From NCBI GenBank assembly GCA_003508005.1, contig DNUE01000063.1, positions 1-31,758 on the forward strand: a DNA stretch of 31,758 bases, in the 5' to 3' direction. The notes under the pieces are model-generated. The model was not told the origin of the DNA, did no database searches, and saw only the letters and a program-made list of their open reading frames with translations. Source of the stretch: Desulfobulbaceae bacterium (GTDB lineage Bacteria > Desulfobacterota > Desulfobulbia > Desulfobulbales > Desulfobulbaceae). A program made the position numbers and the translations under genes. Positions 8,038 to 16,165 of the stretch are shown one piece after another (the first letter of the stretch is position 1; each line of letters begins with the position of its first letter).

Positions 8038-9681
8038 TTATTTCTCCACCCGGAAGAAACGGGTCCCCTGACCCAGAGACTCCGGGGACAGGTCGATGAG
8101 ATCCAGCGCCTTGTCCCGGATATGGACGATGCGGAACTTCCGGGTATCGCCATCGGCCTGGAGGACCAGGAGATCGTTGTCGATGTGCCACGCTCCTTTC
8201 TCCGACCACTGCTCACTGCCTGTCTGCCCTTGGTCCAGGTAGGTACCGTCCTCGTTGAGGGTATAGGTCTGGTAGGCGGGCTTGCCCTCATCCTGCCAGG
8301 TGTCCTTCCAGATCCCCGCAAACATCCGGGCCTGCCCCTGGAATGAGGACGCAGTTTCAGAACTCACTCGCTGCAGGACCACCTGTTCATCCCGCAGGTC
8401 GCCCTTGAGGCCGAGGAGCGTCAAGGCATCGGCAGCAACCGCCACGAGGCGGAAGGTATGCTCCTCTTCACCATAGCGGACGGCCAGCGTGTCGCCCTGC
8501 ACCTGCCACTGCACCCGTTCCGCCCACCAGCCGCCGTCAGGCTCTTCGCTTTCGATGCTGCCGGTACCGTCCCTGCTGAAGGAATACTGGAGATACGCCT
8601 CCTTCCTGTTTTCGGCGAACTTGTGTTGCCAGGTTCCCAGAAGCCGCTCGGGATGTTCGCCCATGGGCAACGCAGCTCCGCTGCGGGGGCCGGAGTTTGC
8701 CGGAGGGCCCGCCTGGCCGCCGGTTGCCGTCAATGATGCCAGGCGGCTGCGCGCCAAGGACGAAAAGACGCCATCCGGATAGCGGCGCAGGTATTCCTCA
8801 TAATCCGCACCTTGCTGGCTGGCGGAAATCCCCTGCCAGAAGATGAGCTCGGAAGACGGCTGTTGCGCCGCCGATGAATCCGGGCGTGTCTCCGTCTGAA
8901 CAGCTCCAGCGGCCTGCGTTTTCTCGGAAAAATAAAAATCACCGGTCAGGGATGACTCTTCCCAAGGGGTCTGACGGTTGCCGGTCTCAGCCATCACCTT
9001 CTGCCGCACGGACTTGAAGACCTGTTCGATGCTCAAGCCCGGTGTGGCAATGGCTTCCAGGAGATGCCCGGTATACAGGCCGTTTCGTCCTTCCCCGTCC
9101 ATGGCGACGTTCCCGGGGGCGGTGGCATAGGCAATCAGCATCCCGCTGCCCACGGTCTTCATGCGGGCCAGGCCACGGGTCACGGAGCGGAAGCTTCGGG
9201 GGAAGGGGTTGTTGCGGCAGGCATCGAGGATGACGATGTTCAAGTCGTTCTTTGCGTAGGCCATGGCTTCCAGGACCGAATCGGCTAGGACAGCCTCATC
9301 CCCCACCTCGAATTCGCCGGCAATATCCGCTCCGACTGGGAGCAGATAGTTCCGGCCCTCTACCTGGACGCCATGGCCGGCATAATAAAAGAGGCCCGTC
9401 CCCTTGTTCTCGGCCAGGATCTCCTCGAACTCGCGAACCGCGCGCCGCATCCGCGCACGATCCGCGTTCTCGAGATGCAGCACGGTAAACCCACGCTGTT
9501 CGAGGACTTTTGCCATATCCCGGCTGTCATTGACCGGATTGCGCAAGGGAGCCTCCGCGTAATCGCCGTTGCCGATGACCAGGGCGGTGCGGGCTGCGGC
9601 CTTCACGCCGCAGGGGGCAAGGAAAACCACGGGGATCAGCAGGGAGGCATAAAGCGTCAAAGTCAGAATCGGGAATCGCAT
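8038..9681 (-). CDS. Secreted caspase-family (C14) cysteine peptidase with duplicated C-terminal domain
   Basis: A 547-residue exported protein. Residues 1-29 form a signal peptide. Residues 31-250 are a caspase-like p20 domain: strand RTALVIGNGDY, catalytic His103 in FYYAGHG and catalytic Cys155 in ILDACRNNPF, so the dyad is intact. Residues 278-316 hold the FWQ..S......YL..YP.G.F..LA..RL repeat often found beside bacterial caspase domains. A Pro/Gly/Ser linker follows, then two homologous domains of about 95 residues (345-440 and 451-547), each with G.W near its start, a Y.(Y/F)....DGT core, a W..(K/R) segment and D.L.(V/L). The family cleaves after basic or acidic residues, but the substrate here is unknown. 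The gene begins 18 bases after the beta-barrel gene stop and is the last of three exported genes in one direction. Confidence 0.85.
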   Translation of the reverse strand: MRFPILTLTLYASLLIPVVFLAPCGVKAAARTALVIGNGDYAEAPLRNPVNDSRDMAKVLEQRGFTVLHLENADRARMRRAVREFEEILAENKGTGLFYYAGHGVQVEGRNYLLPVGADIAGEFEVGDEAVLADSVLEAMAYAKNDLNIVILDACRNNPFPRSFRSVTRGLARMKTVGSGMLIAYATAPGNVAMDGEGRNGLYTGHLLEAIATPGLSIEQVFKSVRQKVMAETGNRQTPWEESSLTGDFYFSEKTQAAGAVQTETRPDSSAAQQPSSELIFWQGISASQQGADYEEYLRRYPDGVFSSLARSRLASLTATGGQAGPPANSGPRSGAALPMGEHPERLLGTWQHKFAENRKEAYLQYSFSRDGTGSIESEEPDGGWWAERVQWQVQGDTLAVRYGEEEHTFRLVAVAADALTLLGLKGDLRDEQVVLQRVSSETASSFQGQARMFAGIWKDTWQDEGKPAYQTYTLNEDGTYLDQGQTGSEQWSEKGAWHIDNDLLVLQADGDTRKFRIVHIRDKALDLIDLSPESLGQGTRFFRVEK

Positions 9682-9699
9682 TGCTGTCCGCCCAGGCAG

Positions 9700-10707
9700 T
9701 TAATGTCGTTTTATCCGGTCCCTGGTTGCGCCAAAGGGAAGGTAGAGTTCGATCCCGGCGCGGAAATCCTCGTCCGCGCTGTACGCATAGGATTCCTCAT
9801 CAACCCTGGAAAAATAATCGACCTCCAGGTATTCGGCATAGAGATAGAGGTCCGCCTCGGCTATCGGGACCAGGTCGCCCATGGACAGCCTGAAGCCCGG
9901 GCCCCAGGTCACATTGTTCAGCCAGGGTTCCTTGTTCCAGGCTTCATCGCCCAGGTCGCAGCTCACGGTGATGGCGGCATAGGGCTGCACCGCAATCCTG
10001 CCGACAGGAAACTGCGGTCCTGCAAGGATATCCAGGTTCAGGGGATAAAAATCCTCAGCCGGTTCCTCGGCGAAGGCCGTAGTCTCATAGGCCGCCTCTG
10101 CCCAGATCTCGGCCCACAAGCTCATCGCGCCGGAGAACATTTCCCTGCTGTCAATGGCGGACCACACGCTCAGGCCGGTGCGGAAATTGTCGCGGGCATC
10201 AAGGGCAGGAATCCGTTCCTTGCCCTGGTCCGGTGAGTCGTCGCTGAAGAGCAGATCCGCGAAAAATTCCGCATTGAAGTCGCTCACCCACAGCGCCCGG
10301 TTTTCGTCCTCCTCGGCAGAGGTCTCGTAACTCAGCCTGGCGCCTGGTCCCCAGGCAACCATGTTGTTCCAGTAGGCATCATTCCACTCCTCATTGGCCC
10401 AGTCGCCGGTCAGCTCAAAGGACAGGCGCATATCAAAAAACAGGGAGTCGGCGACGGCGGTGCGGAGACCTGCCTGCAGCGACAGCTGGGAGAGGAGATA
10501 GTCTTCCTCGCGGTAGGCGGGCTGGAAAAAATCATCCTCCCGATATGCCGGTTCATCCGCGCCGAAATTGGTGCTGCGATAGGAGTTGTCGCTCCACAGC
10601 TCAAAAAACAATCTTTCCGCAAGGGTGGCCGGGGCCTGGGCGACTGCCAGGGAAACAACGGACAGGAGCAGAAGAAGGGCAAGAATAACAGGCCGGGCTG
10701 ATTTCAT
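9700..10707 (-). CDS. Exported protein, probable outer-membrane beta-barrel, unknown function
   Basis: Not assigned to a family with certainty. The 335 residues begin with a clear signal peptide (to about AVAQA, residue 24). The rest is acidic, rich in Trp, Tyr and Phe, and alternates polar and hydrophobic residues as in beta-barrels (for example DLYLYAEYLEVDYF near 286-299). There is an internal duplication: residues 106-126 and 255-275 align without gaps, sharing W.N...W, V.WGPG and RLS, 149 residues apart. A smaller repeat, AYREDDF and AYREEDY, lies near residues 54-70. The last residue is His, not the aromatic residue usual for BAM substrates, though the nearby LYLPFG is aromatic. The C-terminal part vaguely recalls barrel ends of polysaccharide-export or NfrA-type proteins; this was not verified. 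It lies 81 bases downstream of the beta-helix gene and 18 bases upstream of the caspase-like gene. Confidence 0.65.
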   Translation of the reverse strand: MKSARPVILALLLLLSVVSLAVAQAPATLAERLFFELWSDNSYRSTNFGADEPAYREDDFFQPAYREEDYLLSQLSLQAGLRTAVADSLFFDMRLSFELTGDWANEEWNDAYWNNMVAWGPGARLSYETSAEEDENRALWVSDFNAEFFADLLFSDDSPDQGKERIPALDARDNFRTGLSVWSAIDSREMFSGAMSLWAEIWAEAAYETTAFAEEPAEDFYPLNLDILAGPQFPVGRIAVQPYAAITVSCDLGDEAWNKEPWLNNVTWGPGFRLSMGDLVPIAEADLYLYAEYLEVDYFSRVDEESYAYSADEDFRAGIELYLPFGATRDRIKRH

Positions 10708-10788
10708 GACAGATACCTCATCCAGATCTCTGCAGACGCCTTGCGCAGGGCGGTATGCCTGACTGTAGGCGCCATTGCCTCCGACGGG

Positions 10789-12195
10789 TCAATGCTGCTG
10801 CAACAGGAAAAGGATGCCGGCAAGGGCAGAACGCCTGCCTGGTACATATTCATGGGCGCCGATATCGACGCCTGCCCCCTGGGGCCGCTTGATCATATCG
10901 TAATCGTCGGCCGGGGCACTGCCTGCCGCGCCCTTGTCGATGGCCGGCGACCCGGCCTGCAAACGGTAATTGCCGGCGGAGGCATCGACAAAGAGGGGAT
11001 TGCCGGTTACCGGCGAAGCACCCAGTATTTCGTTCTCATACCCCCTGAAGCCGTCAATCAGGTTGTGGTCGACCTGGAGGCCGATTACCGGGACATCCAG
11101 CAGAATCTGAAAAAACAGGTTGTCGCTGAATATGTTGTTTCTGATCAGCAGGGATTCCAGGTTGGGATTGTCCACAACAATCCCGCCGCCCCAGGGAGAT
11201 GGCACGCTCCCGTCGCCGTTATGGTGCAAGGTGTTGTTGACGATGGTGAGGTTGCGCATGGGCGGGGCGGCGACCGGGCCGTTGGGCGTAACCGCAATGC
11301 CGTGCAGGAGATTATTGGAGACCACATTGTTGCTGACCAAGACATCCTCCAGGAGCCCTCCCATTTCCGAGGCAAGGGTTATCCCGTCATTCCTGCAGTT
11401 GTCCACCCTGTTCTTGTCTATGGTGATCCCGAAGGTATGCTTGTCCCAGGCATCAACATAGATGCCGAGCCTGCTCAGATCATGGACATGGTTGCCGGAG
11501 ATCCTGCCGTTGCTCGACCCGTCCTTGGCGTCAATCCCCTCGCCGCCGTTGCTCCCCGGGCCGTTATGGTGCACATGGTTGCCGGACACGGTGAAGCCGG
11601 AGGTCCCGGCCACGGTTATGCATTCCTGCTGTCCGTCGTTGCAGGCAAGCTCAACCTCGTTGCCTTCCACGGTGATCTCGCTGCTGCTCCACACGCCGAT
11701 GCCGGAGGAGACCGTATTATAGGTCTTGTTGCCCTGGATGGTGATGTGATGGGACCCGTCCACCAGGATCCCCGCATTGTTCGGATTCGGCCCGGCGTTG
11801 CGGATCTGCAGCCCGGAAACCTTGATGTAGCTTTTGTATGCGATATAGACCAGGCCGGTGTACTCCTCCAGGTTGATCGAGGCCCCGTCGACGATGACTG
11901 TCGCCCCCTCCTGGGCAGCATAGGTGATATACCGGCCGGAAGCGCCGGAATTGGCCGGAACTATGCTTTCCCGGTAGGTGCCGGCCCCGATAAGCACGGT
12001 GTCGCCGGCCACCAGTATATCAGCCGCCCTGGAGATGGTCTGCCAGGGCTGGGCATGGGTTCCGGGGCCGACATCGCTGCCGGAGGGGTTGACGTAGTAG
12101 GTGGTGGCCCAGGAGAGGCCGGGGGCGCTGCTCTGCAGAAGCGACAGGAGAAAAGCTGCCAGCCATGCGGACCAGATGCGTCGGTATGGTTTCAT
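10789..12195 (-). CDS. Secreted right-handed parallel beta-helix protein with choice-of-anchor-Q-type end
   Basis: A 468-residue exported protein. The frame continues 14 codons further upstream, but ATG at 12195 is preferred because it begins a canonical signal peptide (MKPYRR, hydrophobic core, GLSWA near residue 30). Mature protein opens with TTYYVNPSGSD and GDTVLIGAGTYRE, then a long series of about 22-residue beta-helix coils with ITIQGN, ITVEGNEV, FTVSGNHV, GRISGNHV, ITIDKNRV, VLVSNNVV and LTIVNNTL, a pattern of pectate-lyase-like and NosD-like folds. The end (GNPLFVDASAGNYRL..GSPAIDKG..., DIGAHEY) matches the choice-of-anchor Q type found in surface proteins, followed by a short hydrophobic tail. 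Role could be polysaccharide binding, cleavage or modification, but no catalytic site can be named. It is the first gene of a likely three-gene unit. Confidence 0.85.
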   Translation of the reverse strand: MKPYRRIWSAWLAAFLLSLLQSSAPGLSWATTYYVNPSGSDVGPGTHAQPWQTISRAADILVAGDTVLIGAGTYRESIVPANSGASGRYITYAAQEGATVIVDGASINLEEYTGLVYIAYKSYIKVSGLQIRNAGPNPNNAGILVDGSHHITIQGNKTYNTVSSGIGVWSSSEITVEGNEVELACNDGQQECITVAGTSGFTVSGNHVHHNGPGSNGGEGIDAKDGSSNGRISGNHVHDLSRLGIYVDAWDKHTFGITIDKNRVDNCRNDGITLASEMGGLLEDVLVSNNVVSNNLLHGIAVTPNGPVAAPPMRNLTIVNNTLHHNGDGSVPSPWGGGIVVDNPNLESLLIRNNIFSDNLFFQILLDVPVIGLQVDHNLIDGFRGYENEILGASPVTGNPLFVDASAGNYRLQAGSPAIDKGAAGSAPADDYDMIKRPQGAGVDIGAHEYVPGRRSALAGILFLLQQH

Positions 12196-12339
12196 GCAAA
12201 CGGGATCTGCACCCTGACGGAACGGTTCTGACAACATTTACTGCACCGGTTCTTCCTGTTTCCTGACATAATTCAAATCCACTGCCGGGCACCCTTCTTC
12301 ATCGCATGATTGGAGCACATGACCAGTGCCGTTTGTATA

Positions 12340-12368
12340 ATTAAACGACAATACGGGGAAAATAGCAA
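12340..12368 (-). promoter_or_regulatory. Candidate promoter of the beta-helix/barrel/caspase unit
   Basis: Read on the minus strand, TTGCTA (12368-12363) is followed after exactly 17 bases by TTTAAT (12345-12340), four and five of six matches to the sigma-70 boxes. Transcription would start near 12333, leaving a leader of about 138 bases before the ATG at 12195. Confidence 0.45.
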
Positions 12369-12416
12369 GGCAATGAAACTCTATTCCATTACATATCAGC
12401 ATGTTAAAATGATTAT

Positions 12417-12428
12417 CGAAATATTTCG
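12417..12428. promoter_or_regulatory. Perfect 12-bp palindrome upstream of the candidate promoter
   Basis: CGAAATATTTCG is its own reverse complement and sits about 50 bases upstream of the -35 box proposed for the beta-helix gene. Possible regulator-binding site; no regulator can be named. Confidence 0.3.
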
Positions 12429-12677
12429 TGCTTTTCAGCCCCTTTAGCCAGCACGCGAGAAGGGGAGACTGATCTCATCCGATATATGAAGGGCACGGGA
12501 GAAAAAGGCTGCGAGACGCTGTTCAATGTTCAGTCCGGAAGCATCAACAGCACAAGGAGGATGAAAGCCGGGCAGCCCTGACGGAAATCAGGTCAATGCC
12601 TGGCAAAAGGAAAGTCGAGGAAAGAGCCCTCTGGAATCACTGGGTGGCAATAAAATTGGGAGCGACTGATTAAGGAT
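12429..12677. other. Non-coding stretch without recognisable content
   Basis: Between the palindrome and the HTH gene's terminator I see no RNA gene and no convincing coding region. One plus-strand frame is open from about 12472 to 12675, encoding roughly 67 mostly basic residues, but it has no good start and matches nothing I recognise. It might be a decayed gene remnant. Confidence 0.4.
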
Positions 12678-12722
12678 AAAAAATCGAGAAGAAATCGCTA
12701 CGCTCGCAACGACTCAATCTCG
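12678..12722 (-). terminator. Intrinsic terminator of the HTH gene, possibly a mobile repeat
   Basis: On the minus strand a long hairpin runs from 12722 to 12685: outer CGAGA/TCTCG and an inner near-palindrome TCGTTGCGAGCGTAGCGA, followed at once by six T (12683-12678). It begins 45 bases after the stop of the HTH gene. The inner core resembles the widespread GTCATTGCGAGCG-type repeat remembered from many bacterial genomes, so a repeat copy may be serving as terminator. Confidence 0.65.
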
Positions 12723-12766
12723 GGTTTCCTTGCCGCGTTATCGGAAAGAGGGCGGAACATCTTCTG

Positions 12767-13060
12767 TCAATTTGCGGTATCGACGATCTGGGTGATGTCC
12801 AGGTTCATGGCCCGGGCAACGTTAAGAAGTGAACGGGAAAAGCTGTTCTCCCTCCTCTCAAATTGAATCACTTCGTTGGGAAGCATGCCCGCTGCGGCGG
12901 CGATCTCTTCAACGGACATATTCAGCCGAAGACGCCAGGCCTTGACCAGCGGCATATGCTCCTTGACAACCATCAGGGCAACATCCTGAGGTATGAAGGG
13001 CGTATACTCATCGGCATACGTCTGGCTCATCACTCTTTGGACAGTTGTTGAAATGGGCAT
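12767..13060 (-). CDS. Small helix-turn-helix (XRE-like) DNA-binding protein
   Basis: A 97-residue protein. Residues 38-92 form an XRE/Cro-type fold: LVKAWRLRLNMSVEEIAAAAGM makes the first helices and the turn, LPNEVIQFERRENSF the recognition part, and SLLNVARAMNLDITQI the C-terminal helices. The N-terminus (EYTPFIPQDVALMVVKEH) resembles the leader helix of antitoxin-type XRE proteins that face a small toxin, but no toxin gene is beside it on either side. ATG at 13060 has AAGG five bases upstream; a second ATG at codon 11 is possible. It has its own promoter and terminator, so it seems to be a single-gene unit, perhaps self-regulated. Confidence 0.8.
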   Translation of the reverse strand: MPISTTVQRVMSQTYADEYTPFIPQDVALMVVKEHMPLVKAWRLRLNMSVEEIAAAAGMLPNEVIQFERRENSFSRSLLNVARAMNLDITQIVDTAN

Positions 13061-13175
13061 GGCAACCTTGTCCTATTTATTCGATTCTGTTCATGATAGC
13101 CAGTCTAAATACCACTGAGCGGCTTTGTTCCGGGCGGCATTCCTGGCAGTTCAATTCTTCACCCTCATTAATATA

Positions 13176-13227
13176 ATTATAAAACTCATTTTTTCGAAAA
13201 GTCAAGATATTACATCATGAAATCTTG
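13176..13227 (-). promoter_or_regulatory. Promoter and operator-like repeat of the HTH gene
   Basis: On the minus strand TTGACT (13205-13200) and a perfect TATAAT (13181-13176) are 18 bases apart, about 115 bases before the ATG. An inverted repeat, CAAGAT at 13203-13208 and ATCTTG at 13222-13227, overlaps the -35 box, where bound protein would block RNA polymerase. The HTH protein itself is the obvious candidate ligand; that is inference. Confidence 0.6.
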
Positions 13228-13414
13228 CTCACATACCAAACCGCCGCCAAGGCACCGGGAACCCAAGGGCAACAGTGGTCACCATCCTTACTGCCTCTCT
13301 CATATTTAGACATTCTAATAAACAAGATACCATATTGATATCAAATATAAATCTGTAAATCAATACCTGTCCAATTCTCCATTGAGTCTGGTCTACGAGA
13401 ATGAAAGGGACCAG
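13228..13414. other. AT-rich non-coding stretch downstream of the P-type ATPase gene
   Basis: No gene seen. It contains a 10-bp palindrome TTGATATCAA at 13335-13344 and a weak repeat TGGTC/GACCA (about 13387-13412) that could help end transcription of the ATPase gene, though without a clear T-run. Confidence 0.35.
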
Positions 13415-16165
13415 TCAGGCCGCGCAAGATTCCTGCGCCGCATGGTTTTTCCGTTGCCGATGCGCGACTATCCTCTTGCGCAGATAATCGGCGCCGAAGA
13501 TGACCAAGATTCCAAGCCAGGCCAGACCATAGAGCTGCAGCGGCACCGGGCCGGTCCCCATGATTTTCTGCACCGGCGGCGAATAGAGGACAGCCCAGGA
13601 AAAAACCACCTGGATGCTGATTCCTGCCAGGATCAGAAAATTGTTCAGCAGGCCCCGGTCCAGCCCAGATCCGGAATGCGAACGCCGGCCGATCAGGTTG
13701 CCGATCTGCATGAGCAGGATGCTCGCCAGGGCGATCCCGGTTGCCGACCGGTGCAGAGGATCGGCAGGCGTCAGCTCCATGCCGAAATGCCAGCCGCCGC
13801 CGACCAGCACCAGAAAAAAAAGGAACAGGGACCATGCCCCCTCCAGCAGGCCGAGAAACAGGTAGCTGTGCACGAGAAGGCCGTGGGAGAGCAAGGGCTG
13901 TTTTTCCGAACGCGGTGGGTGGTTCATCACGTCCTTTTCCGGCGGTTCCTGCCCCAGGCCCATGGAGGGAACAATATCCGTGCCCAGATCGATGGACAGG
14001 ATATGAATAACCCCCAGCGCCAGGGGAATCGGAAAGAGGATGAACAGCAGATACGGCAGCATCTCCGGCACATTGCTGGCCAGCACGTAGCTGGTGAATT
14101 TCCGGATATTGTCGTACACGGTCCGCCCCTCTTCGACTCCGTCGACGATGGAGGCGAAATTGTCATCCAGCAGGATGATCTGCGCCGATTCACGGGCCAC
14201 ATCCGTGCCCTGCAGTCCCATGGCGATACCGACATCGGCTGCCTTGAGCGCCGGCGCGTCATTCACCCCGTCGCCGGTCATGGCCACTACCTTTTCCAAA
14301 GCCTTCAGGGCCGCCACAATTTTCATTTTCTGTTCCGGAGTGGACCGGGCAAAGACCCGCACCCCGCGGGTTATTTCATCCTGCAGGCCCTGCATGGTCA
14401 GTCCGGCAAGGATGTCCCCGGTGAGGAACCGCCCCTCGGCCTCGCCGGTGACGATCCCGCACTTGCGGGCCACGGCCCAGGCGGTCCGCGGATGATCGCC
14501 GGTAATCAGCATCACCTCGATCCCGGCAGCATGACATTTGGCTACCGCCGCCGGCACCTCGGGACGGACAGGGTCTTCCAGGATCAACAGGCCGGCGAGG
14601 ACCAGTTCCCGTTCCAGCTGCTCCTGGAGAGCGGCATCCTCCGTGCCGAGTGCAACCGATTTCACCTCCTGACCATTGAGGACCCTTGACGCCACCGCAA
14701 TGACCCGGTGTCCCTGCGCGGCGGCTGCCGCCGCAACTTCCTCCACCCTGGCAAGTGCCACCTGGTCAGCGGCCCGCGTCCCCTTCGCTCCCCCACTCAG
14801 ACCACCGGTGGCCGCCACGCTTGCCAGCATGGGCCGGAGCGATTCATAGGCACCCTTCACTGCGAACTGATATTGGCCGGATTGGGATGAAATACCGGCA
14901 GCGCGTTTTTTCTCCAGATCAAAGGGAAAGGAACGGGAAATCGTCTGCAGAAATGCTGCGACCTCCCTGTTTTCCCCGTACGCGCGCGCTATTTCACGGT
15001 CCAGGGGATCGCCGAGATAGTCGTTCCCGGCGACACGCACTTCCGATGCGGTCAGGGCGCAGGTCAGAAGCCGGGAACGTTCCTCCCCGGATAGCGGTTC
15101 CCCGGACAGGGGATCAACTATCCCGGCGATATGCAGACGGTTCTGGGTAATGGTGCCGGTCTTGTCCGAACAGATGACATGAACCGCGCCCAGGGCCTCC
15201 ACCGCGTTCAAGCTCTTTACCAGTACATTCTTGCGGGCCATGCGCAGGCTGCCCATGACCAGGGACAGGGTGAAGGTGGGCAGCAACCCTTCCGGGACAT
15301 TGGCGACAATGATCCCCATCATGAACACCAGATTGACCCACAGCGACCTGCCGATGACCACCCCGTAGAGAAAAAAAACCAGGCCCATGCAGCAGGCGAT
15401 CACCGTCAGGATCCTGACCATGCGCGATGTTTCCCGCTCCAGCGGAGAATCGGTGCGCCGGATGGTCTGGGACAGATGGGCCACCTTGCCGAATTCGGTG
15501 CGCAGGCCGGTGGCAAAAACCACCGCCTCGCCGCTTCCCCGGAGCACGGAGGCGCCTGCAAAGGCGATATTTTCACTCTCCTCGAGGCGGCCGGCCACCG
15601 GACCGGCGACGAGCCGGCAGGGATTGGCCTCACCGGTGAGCAGGGCATTGTTGACCTGCAGGCTCTCGGAGCGGATTACCCGCGCATCGGCGGTGATCTT
15701 GTTGCCTTCCGCAAGCAGCAGGATGTCGCCGGGGACCACCTCCGTGGCCGGTACCCGCGCAATTCCGTTTTCCCTTCGTACCTCGACCGTCTGCGGCAGG
15801 AAGGCCTTCAGGGCGGCCATCGCCCGTTCCGCCCGGTATTCCTGGAAGAAACTGAACAGGGCATTGAGCAGGGCCACTCCGAGAATGGCCCAGCCGAGGA
15901 TATCCATGTTCTCCCCAGGATTGATGCGATGCGCGATGCCGCAGAGCAGGGACGAAATCAGGAGGAGGAGGGCGAAAAAATTGGTGAACTGGCGAAGCAG
16001 GCTCTTCAGCCAGCGGGAACGATCCGGAACCTCGAAGGAATTGGGGCCGATATGCCGCAATCGCTCCCGGACCTCAGCCTGCGAAAGCCCTTGCTCCCTG
16101 GTATGCAGATGGACGAAGACATCGTGCGGTTCAAGGAACTGGATCTGCCTGGGTTGCGTGTTCAT
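13415..16165 (-). CDS. P-type cation ATPase of the Na+/K+-ATPase (P2C-like) kind
   Basis: An inner-membrane ATP-driven cation pump of 916 residues. All P-type elements are intact: actuator TGEA (177-180), phosphorylation site DKTGT with Asp334, nucleotide-binding KGAYE (437-441), TGDHP (555-559) and TGDGVNDAPALK (630-641). The membrane segments resemble animal Na+,K+-ATPases: VANVPEGLLPT (288-297) followed by RMARKNVLVKSLNAVEALG in M4, SNVPE with Glu701 in M5, and SIDLGTDIVP with Asp726 and Asp730 in M6. These correspond to the cation-coordinating Glu/Asp residues of the eukaryotic pumps (known family feature; alignment by eye). Ten hydrophobic segments are expected. Actual ions are unknown; Ca2+ or Na+ export are alternatives. 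Its ATG overlaps the stop of the upstream USP gene by four bases, so both are co-translated. Confidence 0.9.
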   Translation of the reverse strand: MNTQPRQIQFLEPHDVFVHLHTREQGLSQAEVRERLRHIGPNSFEVPDRSRWLKSLLRQFTNFFALLLLISSLLCGIAHRINPGENMDILGWAILGVALLNALFSFFQEYRAERAMAALKAFLPQTVEVRRENGIARVPATEVVPGDILLLAEGNKITADARVIRSESLQVNNALLTGEANPCRLVAGPVAGRLEESENIAFAGASVLRGSGEAVVFATGLRTEFGKVAHLSQTIRRTDSPLERETSRMVRILTVIACCMGLVFFLYGVVIGRSLWVNLVFMMGIIVANVPEGLLPTFTLSLVMGSLRMARKNVLVKSLNAVEALGAVHVICSDKTGTITQNRLHIAGIVDPLSGEPLSGEERSRLLTCALTASEVRVAGNDYLGDPLDREIARAYGENREVAAFLQTISRSFPFDLEKKRAAGISSQSGQYQFAVKGAYESLRPMLASVAATGGLSGGAKGTRAADQVALARVEEVAAAAAAQGHRVIAVASRVLNGQEVKSVALGTEDAALQEQLERELVLAGLLILEDPVRPEVPAAVAKCHAAGIEVMLITGDHPRTAWAVARKCGIVTGEAEGRFLTGDILAGLTMQGLQDEITRGVRVFARSTPEQKMKIVAALKALEKVVAMTGDGVNDAPALKAADVGIAMGLQGTDVARESAQIILLDDNFASIVDGVEEGRTVYDNIRKFTSYVLASNVPEMLPYLLFILFPIPLALGVIHILSIDLGTDIVPSMGLGQEPPEKDVMNHPPRSEKQPLLSHGLLVHSYLFLGLLEGAWSLFLFFLVLVGGGWHFGMELTPADPLHRSATGIALASILLMQIGNLIGRRSHSGSGLDRGLLNNFLILAGISIQVVFSWAVLYSPPVQKIMGTGPVPLQLYGLAWLGILVIFGADYLRKRIVAHRQRKNHAAQESCAA

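Noticed and set aside
10741..12231. A 496-codon plus-strand frame opposite the beta-helix gene
   Set aside because: The minus-strand product has a signal peptide and clear repeat coils; the antisense product is low in structure-forming patterns and mirrors the codon bias.
12472..12675. A possible 67-codon basic open frame in the gap before the HTH gene
   Set aside because: No start codon with a ribosome site at its beginning, no recognisable family, and a length easily reached by chance.
13382..14689. A 435-codon plus-strand frame opposite the P-type ATPase
   Set aside because: Gln/His/Arg-rich shadow of a gene whose motifs are complete on the other strand.
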